Positions 1 through 9,457 of a DNA stretch of 64,000 nucleotides are shown here, piece by piece. Below the pieces are notes generated by a model that was given only the letters and a program-made list of their open reading frames with translations, searched no databases and had not been told where the DNA came from. The translations under genes were made by a program, and so were the position numbers. Each line of letters opens with the position of its first letter. Within the stretch, counting starts at the first letter, position 1. The stretch is from Opitutaceae bacterium (GTDB taxonomy: Bacteria > Verrucomicrobiota > Verrucomicrobiia > Opitutales > Opitutaceae). The stretch lies in contig JANQKV010000031.1 in NCBI GenBank assembly GCA_028280945.1, positions 62,001 to 126,000 on the forward strand. The letters are read 5' to 3'.

Positions 1-1
1 C

Positions 2-724
2 GCCAGCGCGGAGTTCATTGCTCCCTATTTCGGCAACCCCGGCACAAAGGTGGAATTTAAGTCCGACGATTCCCCGGTCACCGCCGCCGACCGCGGGGCC
101 GAGGAAGTCATGCGCCGATTGATCGAAACACGTTTCCCTGACCACGGCATCATTGGAGAGGAGCATGGCTCAGCGCGGGAGGATGCCGAGTTTGTCTGGG
201 TGCTCGATCCCATCGACGGCACCAAGAGCTTCATCACGGGTGTGCCGCTCTGGACCACCTTGATCGGCTTGCTCCACCACGGCCAACCCGTGCTCGGAGC
301 CATCAACCAGCCCACCCTCGGCCAGCTTGCGATTGGCGACGGCACGACCACAACACTCAACGGCCAAGCCGTTCACTGCCGCCCCACCACCCGACTGAGT
401 GAAGCCACGCTCGTTACCAGCGATCACCTCAACCTTGCCGCCTATCAAGACGGCCCCGCCTGCGATCGGCTCATTCAGCAAACGCGGCTCTACCGTACGT
501 GGGCCGACGGCTACGGTTACCTCATGCTGGCAGCGGGTTTCGTTGATATTTCCATGGATCCCATCATGAACCTGTGGGACCTCGCCGCGCTCATTCCCGT
601 GGTCCACGGTGCCGGGGGCACCATCACCGACTGGCAAGGCGGCGGCCCCTATCCCGCCGAATCCGCCATCGCCGCCAGCACGCCCGAATTGCATGCCGAA
701 GTGCTGAAAACCCTGCAAAGCTGA
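2..724 (+). CDS. Inositol monophosphatase family phosphatase, HisN-like (5' partial)
   Basis: The reading frame is open from the window edge, so the N-terminus is missing; an internal GTG at 50 is unlikely to be the true start. The visible motifs are those of the Mg2+-dependent inositol-monophosphatase superfamily: GEEHG, then DPIDGTKSF (metal-binding Asp pair), then WDLAAL near the C-terminus. The combination KSDDSPVTAAD plus DPIDGTKSF resembles histidinol-phosphate phosphatase of the HisN type, which makes L-histidinol. Other members of the family hydrolyse inositol phosphate or PAP (3'-phosphoadenosine 5'-phosphate). The enzyme has no visible signal peptide and should be cytoplasmic. The gene ends 60 bp before the PEP-CTERM gene. 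The family call is firm; the substrate is inferred. Confidence 0.85.
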   Translation, partial: ASAEFIAPYFGNPGTKVEFKSDDSPVTAADRGAEEVMRRLIETRFPDHGIIGEEHGSAREDAEFVWVLDPIDGTKSFITGVPLWTTLIGLLHHGQPVLGAINQPTLGQLAIGDGTTTTLNGQAVHCRPTTRLSEATLVTSDHLNLAAYQDGPACDRLIQQTRLYRTWADGYGYLMLAAGFVDISMDPIMNLWDLAALIPVVHGAGGTITDWQGGGPYPAESAIAASTPELHAEVLKTLQS

Positions 725-784
725 GCGCAACTTACCCGATTTCCGGGTTTGAGTTGGTGACGACATGGGGTAATATCCCTAACA

Positions 785-1819
785 ATGATGCGATCCCGGC
801 CCAGCCGATTGGAGCTCTGGGGCACCCTTCTTGGGATGAGTGCCGTGGTTTCGTTGTTGCCCGCCCAGACTTCCATCACCTCCGCAGTCACATCGACCTC
901 GGATGGCATCGACCAAGTCGTCAACGGCCGCAACTACCTCAACCAAACCCTCGCGATCGAAAGTTTTGAGGCGGGCGGCAGCACCTACGCCATCACGGGC
1001 TCGGCTGATACCGTGCTGATCCGCCGCGGGTCCAGCGGCTCCAATAACTCCCATATCTGGTATGACACCGTCAGCAACGGCGGCGACCGCTACTCGGGTT
1101 ACATCAATGACATTGGCGAAGCCATTCTCGCCAACAACCTGCACGTGGGCACCCACAACCTGTTTGCCAATACCGGCAGTGCCTCGGCCAACATCGAACG
1201 GGTGGACCTGATGGTCACGGGCGGGTTCACCGCCACCGCAGGATTCGCCATCCCCGTCTTCGACTTCGGCGTGAACCCCCAGCACGAGTCCTTCTCCATT
1301 GCCGTTGTGACCGCCGTGGATGCCTCCGGCAACCCAACCGCCTACTCGGATCTGGCCAGCACCATCCCGTTTGTCGCCTCCAACATCTACACCCACGACA
1401 CCTTCGCCATCGAACGGTTCAATTCCAGCGACGACACCTCCGGCACCCCCTACACGATCTTCACCACCACCAACGACCAGGGGCCGGGCGGTGTGATCTT
1501 TACCCTCGATGATTTTGGGATCTCCGCCGGAACCACCATTTATGGGTATTCACTTTTTGGTTACGATGTAGACACCGGCGGCAACACCAACAACCTGGTT
1601 GATTGGACCAATACAACCTACTTCCCCGGCAGCACCCCGGGCGGCGAAGGCACGGCCGGTGGCTTTGACTTCGCGGCCGCCAACGGTATCTTCTTTCAGG
1701 ACATCGCCTTCGCCGTGGTGCCGGAACCCTCGGTCTACTCGCTGGGCTCGATCGCGGTCATCATGCTCGCCCTGGCCCGGCGCCGGTATCGTCCGCGTCC
1801 CGCCAGCCACCGAGCTTAG
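785..1819 (+). CDS. PEP-CTERM sorting domain protein
   Basis: A 344-aa secreted protein. It starts MMRSRP with a hydrophobic signal segment at about residues 10-27; a second ATG follows directly at 788. The middle is Asn/Thr/Gly-rich and predicted extracellular, with no domain I recognise. The C-terminus is a textbook PEP-CTERM signal: VPEPS, a transmembrane stretch of about 15 residues, then an ARRRYR cluster. Such proteins are cut and anchored or exported by an exosortase, and one is encoded 2.3 kb away on the opposite strand. Its TAG stop (1817-1819) overlaps the TAA stop of the convergent acetyltransferase gene (1816-1818). The function of the body is unknown. Confidence 0.85.
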   Translation: MMRSRPSRLELWGTLLGMSAVVSLLPAQTSITSAVTSTSDGIDQVVNGRNYLNQTLAIESFEAGGSTYAITGSADTVLIRRGSSGSNNSHIWYDTVSNGGDRYSGYINDIGEAILANNLHVGTHNLFANTGSASANIERVDLMVTGGFTATAGFAIPVFDFGVNPQHESFSIAVVTAVDASGNPTAYSDLASTIPFVASNIYTHDTFAIERFNSSDDTSGTPYTIFTTTNDQGPGGVIFTLDDFGISAGTTIYGYSLFGYDVDTGGNTNNLVDWTNTTYFPGSTPGGEGTAGGFDFAAANGIFFQDIAFAVVPEPSVYSLGSIAVIMLALARRRYRPRPASHRA

Positions 1820-2518
1820 TCCCGCTCCCACACATCGAAACGGGCGTTCTCGGCAAAACCGAGTTTGCGCGCCAACGCGCGGGAGGCGGTGTTGGATTCA
1901 ACCGCTCCCCACACCGGCTTGCGGCCGCGGCCGGTCCGACTGGCTGACAAACCAACGGGCCACCGCCGTGGCGTATCCTTTTCGTCGATACGCAGGAAGC
2001 GTATCAATACCGATGTCATCCAGATTTTCCGTCGCCACCGCCGCCGTGCAAAAACTTACGGCCCGCCCGTCGGCGAAAGCCACCGCAATCTGGCCCCGGC
2101 GCAACGCCAGCTCCATGTCCGCCCGCATCAGGGGATCATCGATTTTCGCGGCTCCAATTTCCGCCGGCGTCGCCCACCGGACGTCGAAGTCCGGATCAGG
2201 CGCGACGTCGTCGGCCGCCAATTCATGAATGATCGCCACCTCGGGCCTCCAATCAGCCAGTGCCTCCCGGGCCGAATCCGCGTTGTGTTGATAGGAAAGA
2301 ATGGAACCGTCAGCCGGCACGTGTTCCACCAGCCACCGCCAGCCGTCGGCCGCCACCTCACCCCATCCGCAACCCAACCGCAATTCACGGTCCACCGCCA
2401 CAAATCCCCCGCCTCCGGCCGTTTCCTGCAGCTCGGCCGCCGGTTGCAACAACATGGCTCGCGCTTCCACCCACTCCGGGATTTCCTCCACCCGCTCCAG
2501 CCAGTGCGCTTGATTCAT
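1816..2518 (-). pseudogene. GNAT family N-acetyltransferase, apparent frameshift
   Basis: Read from 2518 down, the frame gives about 200 residues that end in a GNAT core (IDTLPAYRRKGYATAVARW, the acetyl-CoA-binding R-x-x-G-x-A segment). It then meets a stop near 1900. The expected C-terminal part of the fold (KPVWGAVESNTASRALARKL, then GF and VWERD) continues in another frame and stops at 1816. The break is in a GC-rich run (ccggccgcggccgc, about 1921-1934), where a one-base indel restores a protein of about 233 aa. It is either a recent frameshift mutation or a sequencing error. The ATG overlaps the RNase Y stop as TGATG, so the gene is translationally coupled to rny. The acetyl acceptor is unknown. 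Confidence 0.75.
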
Positions 2519-4128
2519 CAGGTGGCGGTTTCGGTGTAGCGGTTTTCGCGAATCACCGTGATGCGGATCGTGCTCGGATATTGTAACTCTTCCTCAACGC
2601 GCTGCCGGATTTCCTTGGCGATCTCGCTCGCCCGGTCGTCGGAAACCACCTTCGGGTTCACGACCACCCGCACTTCTCGTCCGGCTTGAATCGCGTAGGC
2701 CTGCCGCACCCCGTCTATCGATCGGGCCAGTTTTTCCAAACGATCCAGCCGCTGAATGTAGCTCGCCATTGACTCGGCCCGAGCTCCCGGGCGCACCGCG
2801 GAAACCGTATCGGCCAGTATCACCAATCCCGCATAAATCGACTCCGGCGGCACTTCCTCGTGGTGAGCGGCCACTGCGTTGACGACCGTCGGCGTTTCAC
2901 CATGGCGTTTGATGAAATCCGCCCCCATCGCGGCATGGCTGCCCTCGTAGTCGCTCTCGATGGCCTTGCCGATGTCATGCAGAAGACCCGCGCGTTTCGC
3001 GACGGCGGGGTCGAGGCCCAGCTCACTGGCTAGCATGGAGCAAAGGAACCCCACTTCGACGGAGTGATCGAGGGCGTTTTGAGTATAGGAGAAGCGATAC
3101 CTCATGCGACCCAGCAGCTTGATGATCTCCGGGTGCAGTCCGTTGATGCTCAACTTGGCCACGGCATCCTCACCGGCCTGCTCAACCTTCAGGTCAATCT
3201 CCTCACCGGCCGTCTTGACGAACTCCTCGATGTTGGCCGGATGAATCCGCCCATCCTGCACCAGGCTTTCAAGCGCCACTCGGGCAATCTCCCGGCGCAC
3301 CGGATCGAACGAGGAAATCAACACCATTTGCGGGGACTCATCGATGAGCAGAGTGACGCCCGTCGCCGCTTCGAATGACTTAATGTTGCGGCCTTCCCGA
3401 CCGATGATGCGGCCCTTCATCTCCTCCGTGGGCAATTGCACGATGGTTGCGGTCAGGTCGTTGTTGGGCCGCGAAGAAAGCCGCTGCATGGCCGACACCA
3501 GCATGCGTCGAGCTTCGTTTTGCACATCCTGTTCCGAGCGCTCGAGCAACTGGCGCCGCAGTGCCCGCAATTCATCCTGACACTCGATCTTCACTTCATC
3601 GCGCAATGCCTCCGCAATCGCCTCGGCGTCCATCTGGGCGATGCCTTCGAGTTTGTCGCGAAGGTTGCGGGACTTTTCCCGCAAGGCCAGGCGGGCCTGC
3701 TTGATCGCGTCGGCCTCGCGATCCAAACGCTCGCGCATCTGCTGCAGTTCAAAGTCCAACGCTCCCAGGGATTCCTCGTGGGAGCGGATTTCCCGCAGCT
3801 GAATGTCGGTTTCGATCTGGTTGCGATCCTTCTCACGGGAGAATTCCGACTCCCGCGCCGCGAGTTCCTTTTCGGCTGCCTGCTTTTGTTCCTGCGCGGC
3901 GACGGCAGCCTCCCGTTTCGCGACCGCGATGATCTGATCCGCCTGCTCCTGCAGTTGCCGCCGCTGCCTGATGGAGAGACGCTTGACCAACGCGACCCCG
4001 AGCAACAGGCCCACAATCAATGCGGCCACCAGCGCCCAAGCATTCTGGTCGCTGGCGGCAATCAACAAGGCGTAGTCGGCGGCGCTGGTCGAGTCCAAGG
4101 CGCCCGGATGCTGCGCCAAGTGCGACAA
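2518..4128 (-). CDS. rny: Ribonuclease Y
   Basis: A 536-aa membrane-anchored endoribonuclease that starts bulk mRNA decay. Domain order fits the family: a transmembrane segment at about residues 30-48 (AWALVAALIVGLLLGVAL), a long Glu/Lys/Arg-rich coiled coil (50-215), and a KH RNA-binding domain with TEEMKGRIIGREGRNIKSFE. The HD domain follows, with the metal-binding histidines in HSVEV, LLHDIGKA and AAHHEEVPPES. The length matches RNase Y (about 520 aa). No ATG lies near the N-terminus. The only plausible start upstream of the membrane segment is TTG at 4128, since an in-frame stop lies two codons upstream. It begins 19 bp after the exosortase stop and overlaps the downstream GNAT start. Confidence 0.96.
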   Translation of the reverse strand: MSHLAQHPGALDSTSAADYALLIAASDQNAWALVAALIVGLLLGVALVKRLSIRQRRQLQEQADQIIAVAKREAAVAAQEQKQAAEKELAARESEFSREKDRNQIETDIQLREIRSHEESLGALDFELQQMRERLDREADAIKQARLALREKSRNLRDKLEGIAQMDAEAIAEALRDEVKIECQDELRALRRQLLERSEQDVQNEARRMLVSAMQRLSSRPNNDLTATIVQLPTEEMKGRIIGREGRNIKSFEAATGVTLLIDESPQMVLISSFDPVRREIARVALESLVQDGRIHPANIEEFVKTAGEEIDLKVEQAGEDAVAKLSINGLHPEIIKLLGRMRYRFSYTQNALDHSVEVGFLCSMLASELGLDPAVAKRAGLLHDIGKAIESDYEGSHAAMGADFIKRHGETPTVVNAVAAHHEEVPPESIYAGLVILADTVSAVRPGARAESMASYIQRLDRLEKLARSIDGVRQAYAIQAGREVRVVVNPKVVSDDRASEIAKEIRQRVEEELQYPSTIRITVIRENRYTETAT

Positions 4129-4147
4129 AGTTCAATCTTTCTCGCAG

Positions 4148-5794
4148 TTAGTCACTTCCCCGGGGGGAAAGCTGTCCCAAAAGGGGTTGAGCCACCCGTT
4201 CCATGCGGGATCGCGCATCCTGCTCCGTTTCGTCGGGCAGCACCGCCGCCTGCACGACCACATAAGCCCATCGATCCGGCTGCAGCCGCAGGCGATTAAG
4301 CGCGGTTCGCCACAGTCGCGAGGCCGTGGTCGTCACCACACCATCGCGCCCAACAAACCAATAAGCAAACAAGGCGGGCACCCGGGCCCGGTGACCCGAG
4401 TCTGTCATCCATTCCCGCTCCAGGCGGAGCAACGCCGCCGGCACGTCTTCGCCAAAAACCGTTTCGCTTCGCCCCACAATCGACCAACCCTGTCCCACCA
4501 AACACAACTCCGGACGATGAATCGACGTGCGATCCCGGCCGCTCAGCACCACCGAAACGAAGACCTGTTCGCGGCGATCATCCAACGAAACATAAAGCCG
4601 TCGGGCATACCCCGTATCCTCAGGCAGCATCTCGCGCTCGACCGCCGTGACCTCGGCCTCCTGCCCGATCCAGTCCGTGCCGATGAATTGCGGCAACGGA
4701 GCCGGATTGAGTCCATCAACCGCCAAGGGTATTCCGGGAGTGGCGGAGCTGCCCAGATTCTCCAAACGCTCGATCAAGCTTATCGTGCCAAATGCAGACA
4801 ACGTCACCACCACCCAGGCAATCCGCAGGCTGCGTCCCGCCAGTATGTCACCATTATGGTGACGTTCCTGGTCAGCCTTTGCGGGGCCTGATCCACGCTC
4901 TTCGATCCAACCCGAGGCCATTTGGACGCCCACCAGCACGATGAGAAAAACGACAAAACCGGCCCAGTCGTGCACAAACTCACCGGCACTCTGGCCCAGC
5001 CATTCTCCCGCAAACACGATGCCCGCGATGCGCACGACGTTGCCGATGAAGGTGAGCGGAAAGGCCAACAGAAATACAACGCCCCGCCGCCACCATGCCC
5101 GCGGGCCGAGATAACCCACCAAGGCAGCCAGTGCCAGCATCGCCATCAACGAACGCACGCCTGAACACGCCGCCGCCACGTCGTATTGGTAGGAGCCGTC
5201 CGGTGAAAACAGTTGGGTGCCATTCCGCAGCACTTCGATGCCCGCTGCCCGGGCGATCACCTCCGTCGTCGCGATGACTCCGAGCCGAAGATGAAAACCC
5301 ACCGAGTCCAGCACGCCGACCGGAATGGAGAAGACCAACAAGGCGATGGGAAACGCCGTCGCCCGCCCCCAGCGCACACCGCCACCCAAGCGCAAGACAC
5401 CCCACGCAAACACCATCAACGCCACGATCGAAATCCGGGTTTGTTGCACTGCGAAGCCCAACAGATGCAGGGCGAATCCCCCCAACATGGCGGCGATTCC
5501 CGGCCATATCGGAGTCACTGCCGACTGCTGGCCCCTGACTTCAGGTTTGGAGAGATTTCGCCAGGCCAGCCAACCGGTGAGAGCAAGGACGAGCAGACCA
5601 TGCTGCGCTTCCGACTCCTGGTTAAACCACTGCCAGCCCCACCACCAGAATACGGAAGGCGTGTCGATGTAGCCGCGCACGGCGTTACCCCAAAATTGAA
5701 ACACTACAAATCCAATCATCCCGCAGATCGCGGCCGTTGCCCACGTCCCACGTGAGGAGATTCCAGACTGGTTCGTTGCCGACTCGAGGTTCAC
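4148..5794 (-). CDS. Exosortase with fused EpsI-type C-terminal domain
   Basis: A 548-aa polytopic inner-membrane cysteine protease/transpeptidase that processes PEP-CTERM proteins. About residues 20-300 form the exosortase domain with 7-8 membrane helices. The conserved catalytic set is visible: Cys210 in [10 protein letters not shown], Arg255 in GNVVRI and His275 in HDWAGF. Residues of about 310-530 are an EpsI/exosortase-associated domain with the hallmark [12 protein letters not shown]. The start is GTG at 5794, 45 bp from the divergent glycosyltransferase. Downstream genes are rny and a GNAT gene, probably co-transcribed. The target is likely the PEP-CTERM protein at 785-1819 plus others elsewhere in the genome. 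Confidence 0.92.
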   Translation of the reverse strand: MNLESATNQSGISSRGTWATAAICGMIGFVVFQFWGNAVRGYIDTPSVFWWWGWQWFNQESEAQHGLLVLALTGWLAWRNLSKPEVRGQQSAVTPIWPGIAAMLGGFALHLLGFAVQQTRISIVALMVFAWGVLRLGGGVRWGRATAFPIALLVFSIPVGVLDSVGFHLRLGVIATTEVIARAAGIEVLRNGTQLFSPDGSYQYDVAAACSGVRSLMAMLALAALVGYLGPRAWWRRGVVFLLAFPLTFIGNVVRIAGIVFAGEWLGQSAGEFVHDWAGFVVFLIVLVGVQMASGWIEERGSGPAKADQERHHNGDILAGRSLRIAWVVVTLSAFGTISLIERLENLGSSATPGIPLAVDGLNPAPLPQFIGTDWIGQEAEVTAVEREMLPEDTGYARRLYVSLDDRREQVFVSVVLSGRDRTSIHRPELCLVGQGWSIVGRSETVFGEDVPAALLRLEREWMTDSGHRARVPALFAYWFVGRDGVVTTTASRLWRTALNRLRLQPDRWAYVVVQAAVLPDETEQDARSRMERVAQPLLGQLSPRGSD

Positions 5795-5839
5795 GCTGGC
5801 CGCAGTGTTCCGCGCCCGGCCTTACATTCCAAGCTCGCG

Positions 5840-6937
5840 ATGAAGCTGCTTGTCCTCGCCCAGACTCCGCCTCCGCACCACGGACAGAGCGCCATGGTGC
5901 AGTTGATGTTGGACGAACTGCCCCGGGCCGATCCGGAAATAGCCCTGCACCACGTCAACCTGCGCCTTTCGCAGTCCGGCCGGGACATCGGCCGCTGGCA
6001 ACCCGGCAAGGCCATCGCCGCCCGGCGGGTCATTCGTCAGGCCCGGGCAACGATCGCCCGCCACCATTGCGATACGCTCTACTACGTGCCGGCTCCCGGC
6101 AAACGCATCGCCCTGTGGCGCGACCTCATGCTGCTGCGATCCATCCGCCCCACCGTGCCCCGCCTCGTCCTCCACTGGCATGCCAGCGGCTTGGGGCACT
6201 GGTTGGAAAACAAGGCAATGACGTGGGAGCGACACGCGGCGACACGCTGGCTGGGACGGGCTGATCTGGCGATCGCGCTGGCGCCTTCACTCGTGCCCGA
6301 CATCGAAATATTTTCTCCGCAACGCACCGCCATCGTACCCAATGGCGTCCGGGATCCGTTTGAAGGTGCAGTACCACCCGATCGGTCTGATCGACGTGAC
6401 GATTCCTCGAAGCGAATTCTTTTTCTGGGCCTAGGGAGCGAAGCCAAGGGCCTCTTCCGCACCATTGATGCACTCGACCATTTGCCGGCAAATTACTCGC
6501 TGACTTTTGCCGGGGAATTCCCCGATGGTCCATCCGCCGAAAAATTCTCCGTGGCAAAGCGTAAATTTGGCGACCGCATATCACATGCCGGATTTGTTGA
6601 TGCGACCACCCGACGCCACTTGCTGGCCGATCACGACGTGTTGGCCTTTCCCACCACCTATGAACATGAGGCGTTTCCCCTCGTTCTGATCGAGGCCCTC
6701 GCCGCCGACCTCCCGGTCGTGACCACACGATGGCGAGCCATCCCTGAATTGATGCCGGCGGAGTTCACTCATTTTGCCGATCCTCACTCCCGGGTGGATC
6801 TGGCCCGCCAGATCGAATCTGCCGTCAACAACTCGATTCCCGGCCAGAACCGGACATATTTCGAAAACCACTACACCCGGGAGCAGTTTCGTTTCCGCCT
6901 GGCCAAGGCTCTGTCCCAAGTGCCGGGCCCCGCCTAG
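5840..6937 (+). CDS. Glycosyltransferase family 4 (GT-B fold)
   Basis: A 365-aa cytoplasmic or membrane-associated glycosyltransferase. The N-terminal Rossmann half opens MKLLVLAQTPPPHHGQS. The C-terminal half has the retaining GT4 donor site: RILFLGLGSEAKGL, then FPTTYEHEAFPLVLIEALA with the E-x7-E motif, then LPVVTTRWRAIPEL. It stands at the head of a surface-polysaccharide segment (GT2, flippase, ligase-like protein). Its TAG stop lies within a CTAG palindrome shared with the convergent GT2 gene, so both genes end at the same four bases (6934-6937). The sugar donor cannot be read from the sequence. Confidence 0.88.
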   Translation: MKLLVLAQTPPPHHGQSAMVQLMLDELPRADPEIALHHVNLRLSQSGRDIGRWQPGKAIAARRVIRQARATIARHHCDTLYYVPAPGKRIALWRDLMLLRSIRPTVPRLVLHWHASGLGHWLENKAMTWERHAATRWLGRADLAIALAPSLVPDIEIFSPQRTAIVPNGVRDPFEGAVPPDRSDRRDDSSKRILFLGLGSEAKGLFRTIDALDHLPANYSLTFAGEFPDGPSAEKFSVAKRKFGDRISHAGFVDATTRRHLLADHDVLAFPTTYEHEAFPLVLIEALAADLPVVTTRWRAIPELMPAEFTHFADPHSRVDLARQIESAVNNSIPGQNRTYFENHYTREQFRFRLAKALSQVPGPA

Positions 6938-7824
6938 CGAACCATCCACCGGCGCGTGAAGGGCCACTTGACACCCGCCGCATTGATGACGAAGCGCAAT
7001 TCACGCCGTCCCCCCGCCTGTACCAGCCCGGCGGCATGGGACCAAAACCGCCCCCAGCGACCGCGCTGAAACTTCGCCCGGGTCACCAGCATGCGCCGCA
7101 CCAGGAGCCGCCGGGCCGAGGCCGAGTAGATTTCGCGCACAATCGGCAACAGGCGACCTTGTCCCTCGCGAATGGCTCGTGGATCGGAGTTGGCCCGCTC
7201 GCCATCGTGCACCTGATAAACCACCAGGGCCTCGGCCACGTTGGGCACGGCTTCGACCTGGTGCGCCGCAACAACACGGTGGAAAAACACCGCATCGTCC
7301 GAGGTCGTCAAATCCGGTTCCCACGCCACCGCCACGTCCCGGGCATGAAACAATACGTTGGTGTCGGGGGTGGTCCGCAAAAGTCGATCATCTCCCTGAA
7401 ACACGGAAGCGCGGATCTGGCGGCGGCGACGATTCCCGGCAATGGCCACGTCAAACCCACAAAGCCCGATTTTGGCTTTGGTTTTTTGAGCGAGCTCCAG
7501 GGAACGCGCGAGCCGACCCGGCAGCATGACGTTGTCGTCATCAAGATAACAAACCCAAGGCGCTCGCGCCGATTCCAGGCCGTGCTGTTTGGCCGCGGAG
7601 CAGCCGCGACAACGGTGCCACGGGATCACTCGCATGCGCCGGTCTTGGCGCAAATCCCGCCAACGCGGGTCGGCGGCCACCGGGGTCTGGTCCAACGGAG
7701 CGTCGTCGACCAGAACCACCTCAAAATCCGTCAGCGTCTGCGCGAGGATACTCCGCAAAGCGTCCCGCAACGTGTCTCGCTTTCCTTGGGTGGGCACGAC
7801 AACAGAAACTTGGGGGGTATCCAT
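6934..7824 (-). CDS. Glycosyltransferase family 2 (GT-A fold)
   Basis: A 296-aa inverting glycosyltransferase. It begins MDTPQVSVVVPTQGKRDTLR, the usual GT2 nucleotide-binding start, followed by EVVLVDDAP and the metal/donor-binding YLDDDN. There is no transmembrane helix, so it is probably a peripheral membrane enzyme adding one sugar in polysaccharide or glycan assembly. It is convergent with the GT4 gene, sharing the CTAG stop overlap. Acceptor and donor are unknown. Confidence 0.88.
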   Translation of the reverse strand: MDTPQVSVVVPTQGKRDTLRDALRSILAQTLTDFEVVLVDDAPLDQTPVAADPRWRDLRQDRRMRVIPWHRCRGCSAAKQHGLESARAPWVCYLDDDNVMLPGRLARSLELAQKTKAKIGLCGFDVAIAGNRRRRQIRASVFQGDDRLLRTTPDTNVLFHARDVAVAWEPDLTTSDDAVFFHRVVAAHQVEAVPNVAEALVVYQVHDGERANSDPRAIREGQGRLLPIVREIYSASARRLLVRRMLVTRAKFQRGRWGRFWSHAAGLVQAGGRRELRFVINAAGVKWPFTRRWMVR

Positions 7825-8051
7825 GGGCTAAAAATAAGGGTGGCTGCATCGAGACCCTAGAAACTGTGGTTAAACAATCGAGTGTGTAACCCAAGGGCAA
7901 CCGCTGCTCCTCGGGGCCCGGTCCCTCTCCATGGTGGTTTCACCATCCCCGCAACCCAATGCTGACCGGAATAATCAGGAGAGCATCAGGCACCGACCGG
8001 CGTGATCCGGGGGTTTCGCAAGGGTTGAATTACCCGGGCGGATACATCGAG

Positions 8052-9386
8052 ATGACGACTCTCCGCTTCGCGTCTTCCTCTCCCGTGTCCACCGAAAACA
8101 AACCCTACTCCAATACCCTGTGGCTGATCGGAGGACGCATCTGCAGTGCCCTTGCGACCGCAGTGGTCATCGGGGCCCTGGCGCGGCACCTTGGCCCGGG
8201 ATCGTTTGGCCAGCTCAACTTCGTGTTGGCGCTCATGGCCATCGCCGCGCCCCTGGCGAGCTTGAACCTCAATGGCATCCTCGTGCGGGAGTTGATCAAA
8301 ACCCCGGCCGACTCCGGGGCGCTGCTCGGCAGCGCACTGGGGCTGCGGGTGCTGGGCGGCGCTGCCGCCATGGTTCTGTTGAACGGCTCCGCGCTGGTGC
8401 TGTTCCCGGAGGACGCCGCGCTGATCGGTCTGGCGAGTCTCGCGCTGTTTTTTCAGCCGGCAGCGGTGGTGGACAGTTGGTTCCAGCGGCACCTGGCGTC
8501 CAAACGCAGTGTGATCGCCACGACCACGGTGATCTATGCGGGCGCGGCAGTCCGGCTGCTGCTGGTCTCCGCCGGTGCACCGCTGAGTGTCTTTGTGGGC
8601 ATGATCCTGGTGGAAGCCGTGCTGTATGCGATCGGCTACTTTGTCGCCTATCGAAGTTACCAGCGGCAAAGCACACGATGGCGTTGGGACGGGGTTCGCG
8701 CCCGGGCATTGCTTCGCGCCAGCCTGCCGCTCGCAGCCTCCGGGGTCGTGGCAGTGATCGGCGTACGATTTGACCAGGTCATGGTGGCCGTACGCTTGGG
8801 CGAAAGGGAGGCCGGTCACTACCTGGCCGCCAGTCGTTTTACGGAATTCGCGCTGTTCGCAGCCTTTGCGTTGATCACCAGCCTCTACCCTCGTCTCGCG
8901 GAGAGTGGATCGGATCACGGTCCCGAGCCTCGACTGATCCAGGCGATGTTTGATGCCGTAATGCTGTTGGGATGGAGCGCGGCGGTGTTTTTGGCCGTCG
9001 CGGCCAAGCTCCTGGTCGACGTGATCCTCGGCCCGGCCTACGGGCCCAGCGCTCCCCTGCTGATCGCGCAGGGATGGGCCGCGCTCCTGATCATCAACAG
9101 CATGATTCGCTGGCACGTGGTGCAATTGGTGGCGCCAACCTACTACAACCTGATCAGCGCAGGTGCGACGGTCCTGATCCAATACGCGTTGATCTCATTT
9201 TGCCTGCAGGCCTTTGGTGCCATGGGAGCAACCCTCGCGTCGGCCGCGGGAGCGTTGGGGGGTGGAATCCTTCTCACGTTGGCGCTGCCGCGGACCCGTC
9301 AGCTTTTTGCCCTGCAAGTGAAGTCGTTGGCCGCAATGGTCTGTTGGTGGCGATGGCGGGAGGCCTGGCATCTACTGCGGCACTGA
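8052..9386 (+). CDS. Oligosaccharide flippase, Wzx/MATE-like
   Basis: A 444-aa polytopic membrane protein of the MOP exporter superfamily. It carries the N-terminal pattern LWLIGGRICSALATAVVIGA followed by ARHLGPGSFGQLNF, which is characteristic of polysaccharide flippases, and about 12-14 hydrophobic segments. It should flip lipid-linked oligosaccharide across the inner membrane. The frame is open back to an ATG at 7959. I prefer the ATG at 8052 because the 31 extra residues are polar and unlike the family; a GTG or other start between them cannot be excluded. It precedes the O-antigen-ligase-like gene by 71 bp, so an operon is likely. Confidence 0.85.
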   Translation: MTTLRFASSSPVSTENKPYSNTLWLIGGRICSALATAVVIGALARHLGPGSFGQLNFVLALMAIAAPLASLNLNGILVRELIKTPADSGALLGSALGLRVLGGAAAMVLLNGSALVLFPEDAALIGLASLALFFQPAAVVDSWFQRHLASKRSVIATTTVIYAGAAVRLLLVSAGAPLSVFVGMILVEAVLYAIGYFVAYRSYQRQSTRWRWDGVRARALLRASLPLAASGVVAVIGVRFDQVMVAVRLGEREAGHYLAASRFTEFALFAAFALITSLYPRLAESGSDHGPEPRLIQAMFDAVMLLGWSAAVFLAVAAKLLVDVILGPAYGPSAPLLIAQGWAALLIINSMIRWHVVQLVAPTYYNLISAGATVLIQYALISFCLQAFGAMGATLASAAGALGGGILLTLALPRTRQLFALQVKSLAAMVCWWRWREAWHLLRH

Positions 9387-9457
9387 GTCCCGCGGGGTCG
9401 CAGGTCACGATTAGGGCTGGAGACCGGCGAAAAACCGGTGCAAAGATCGCGGGCACG

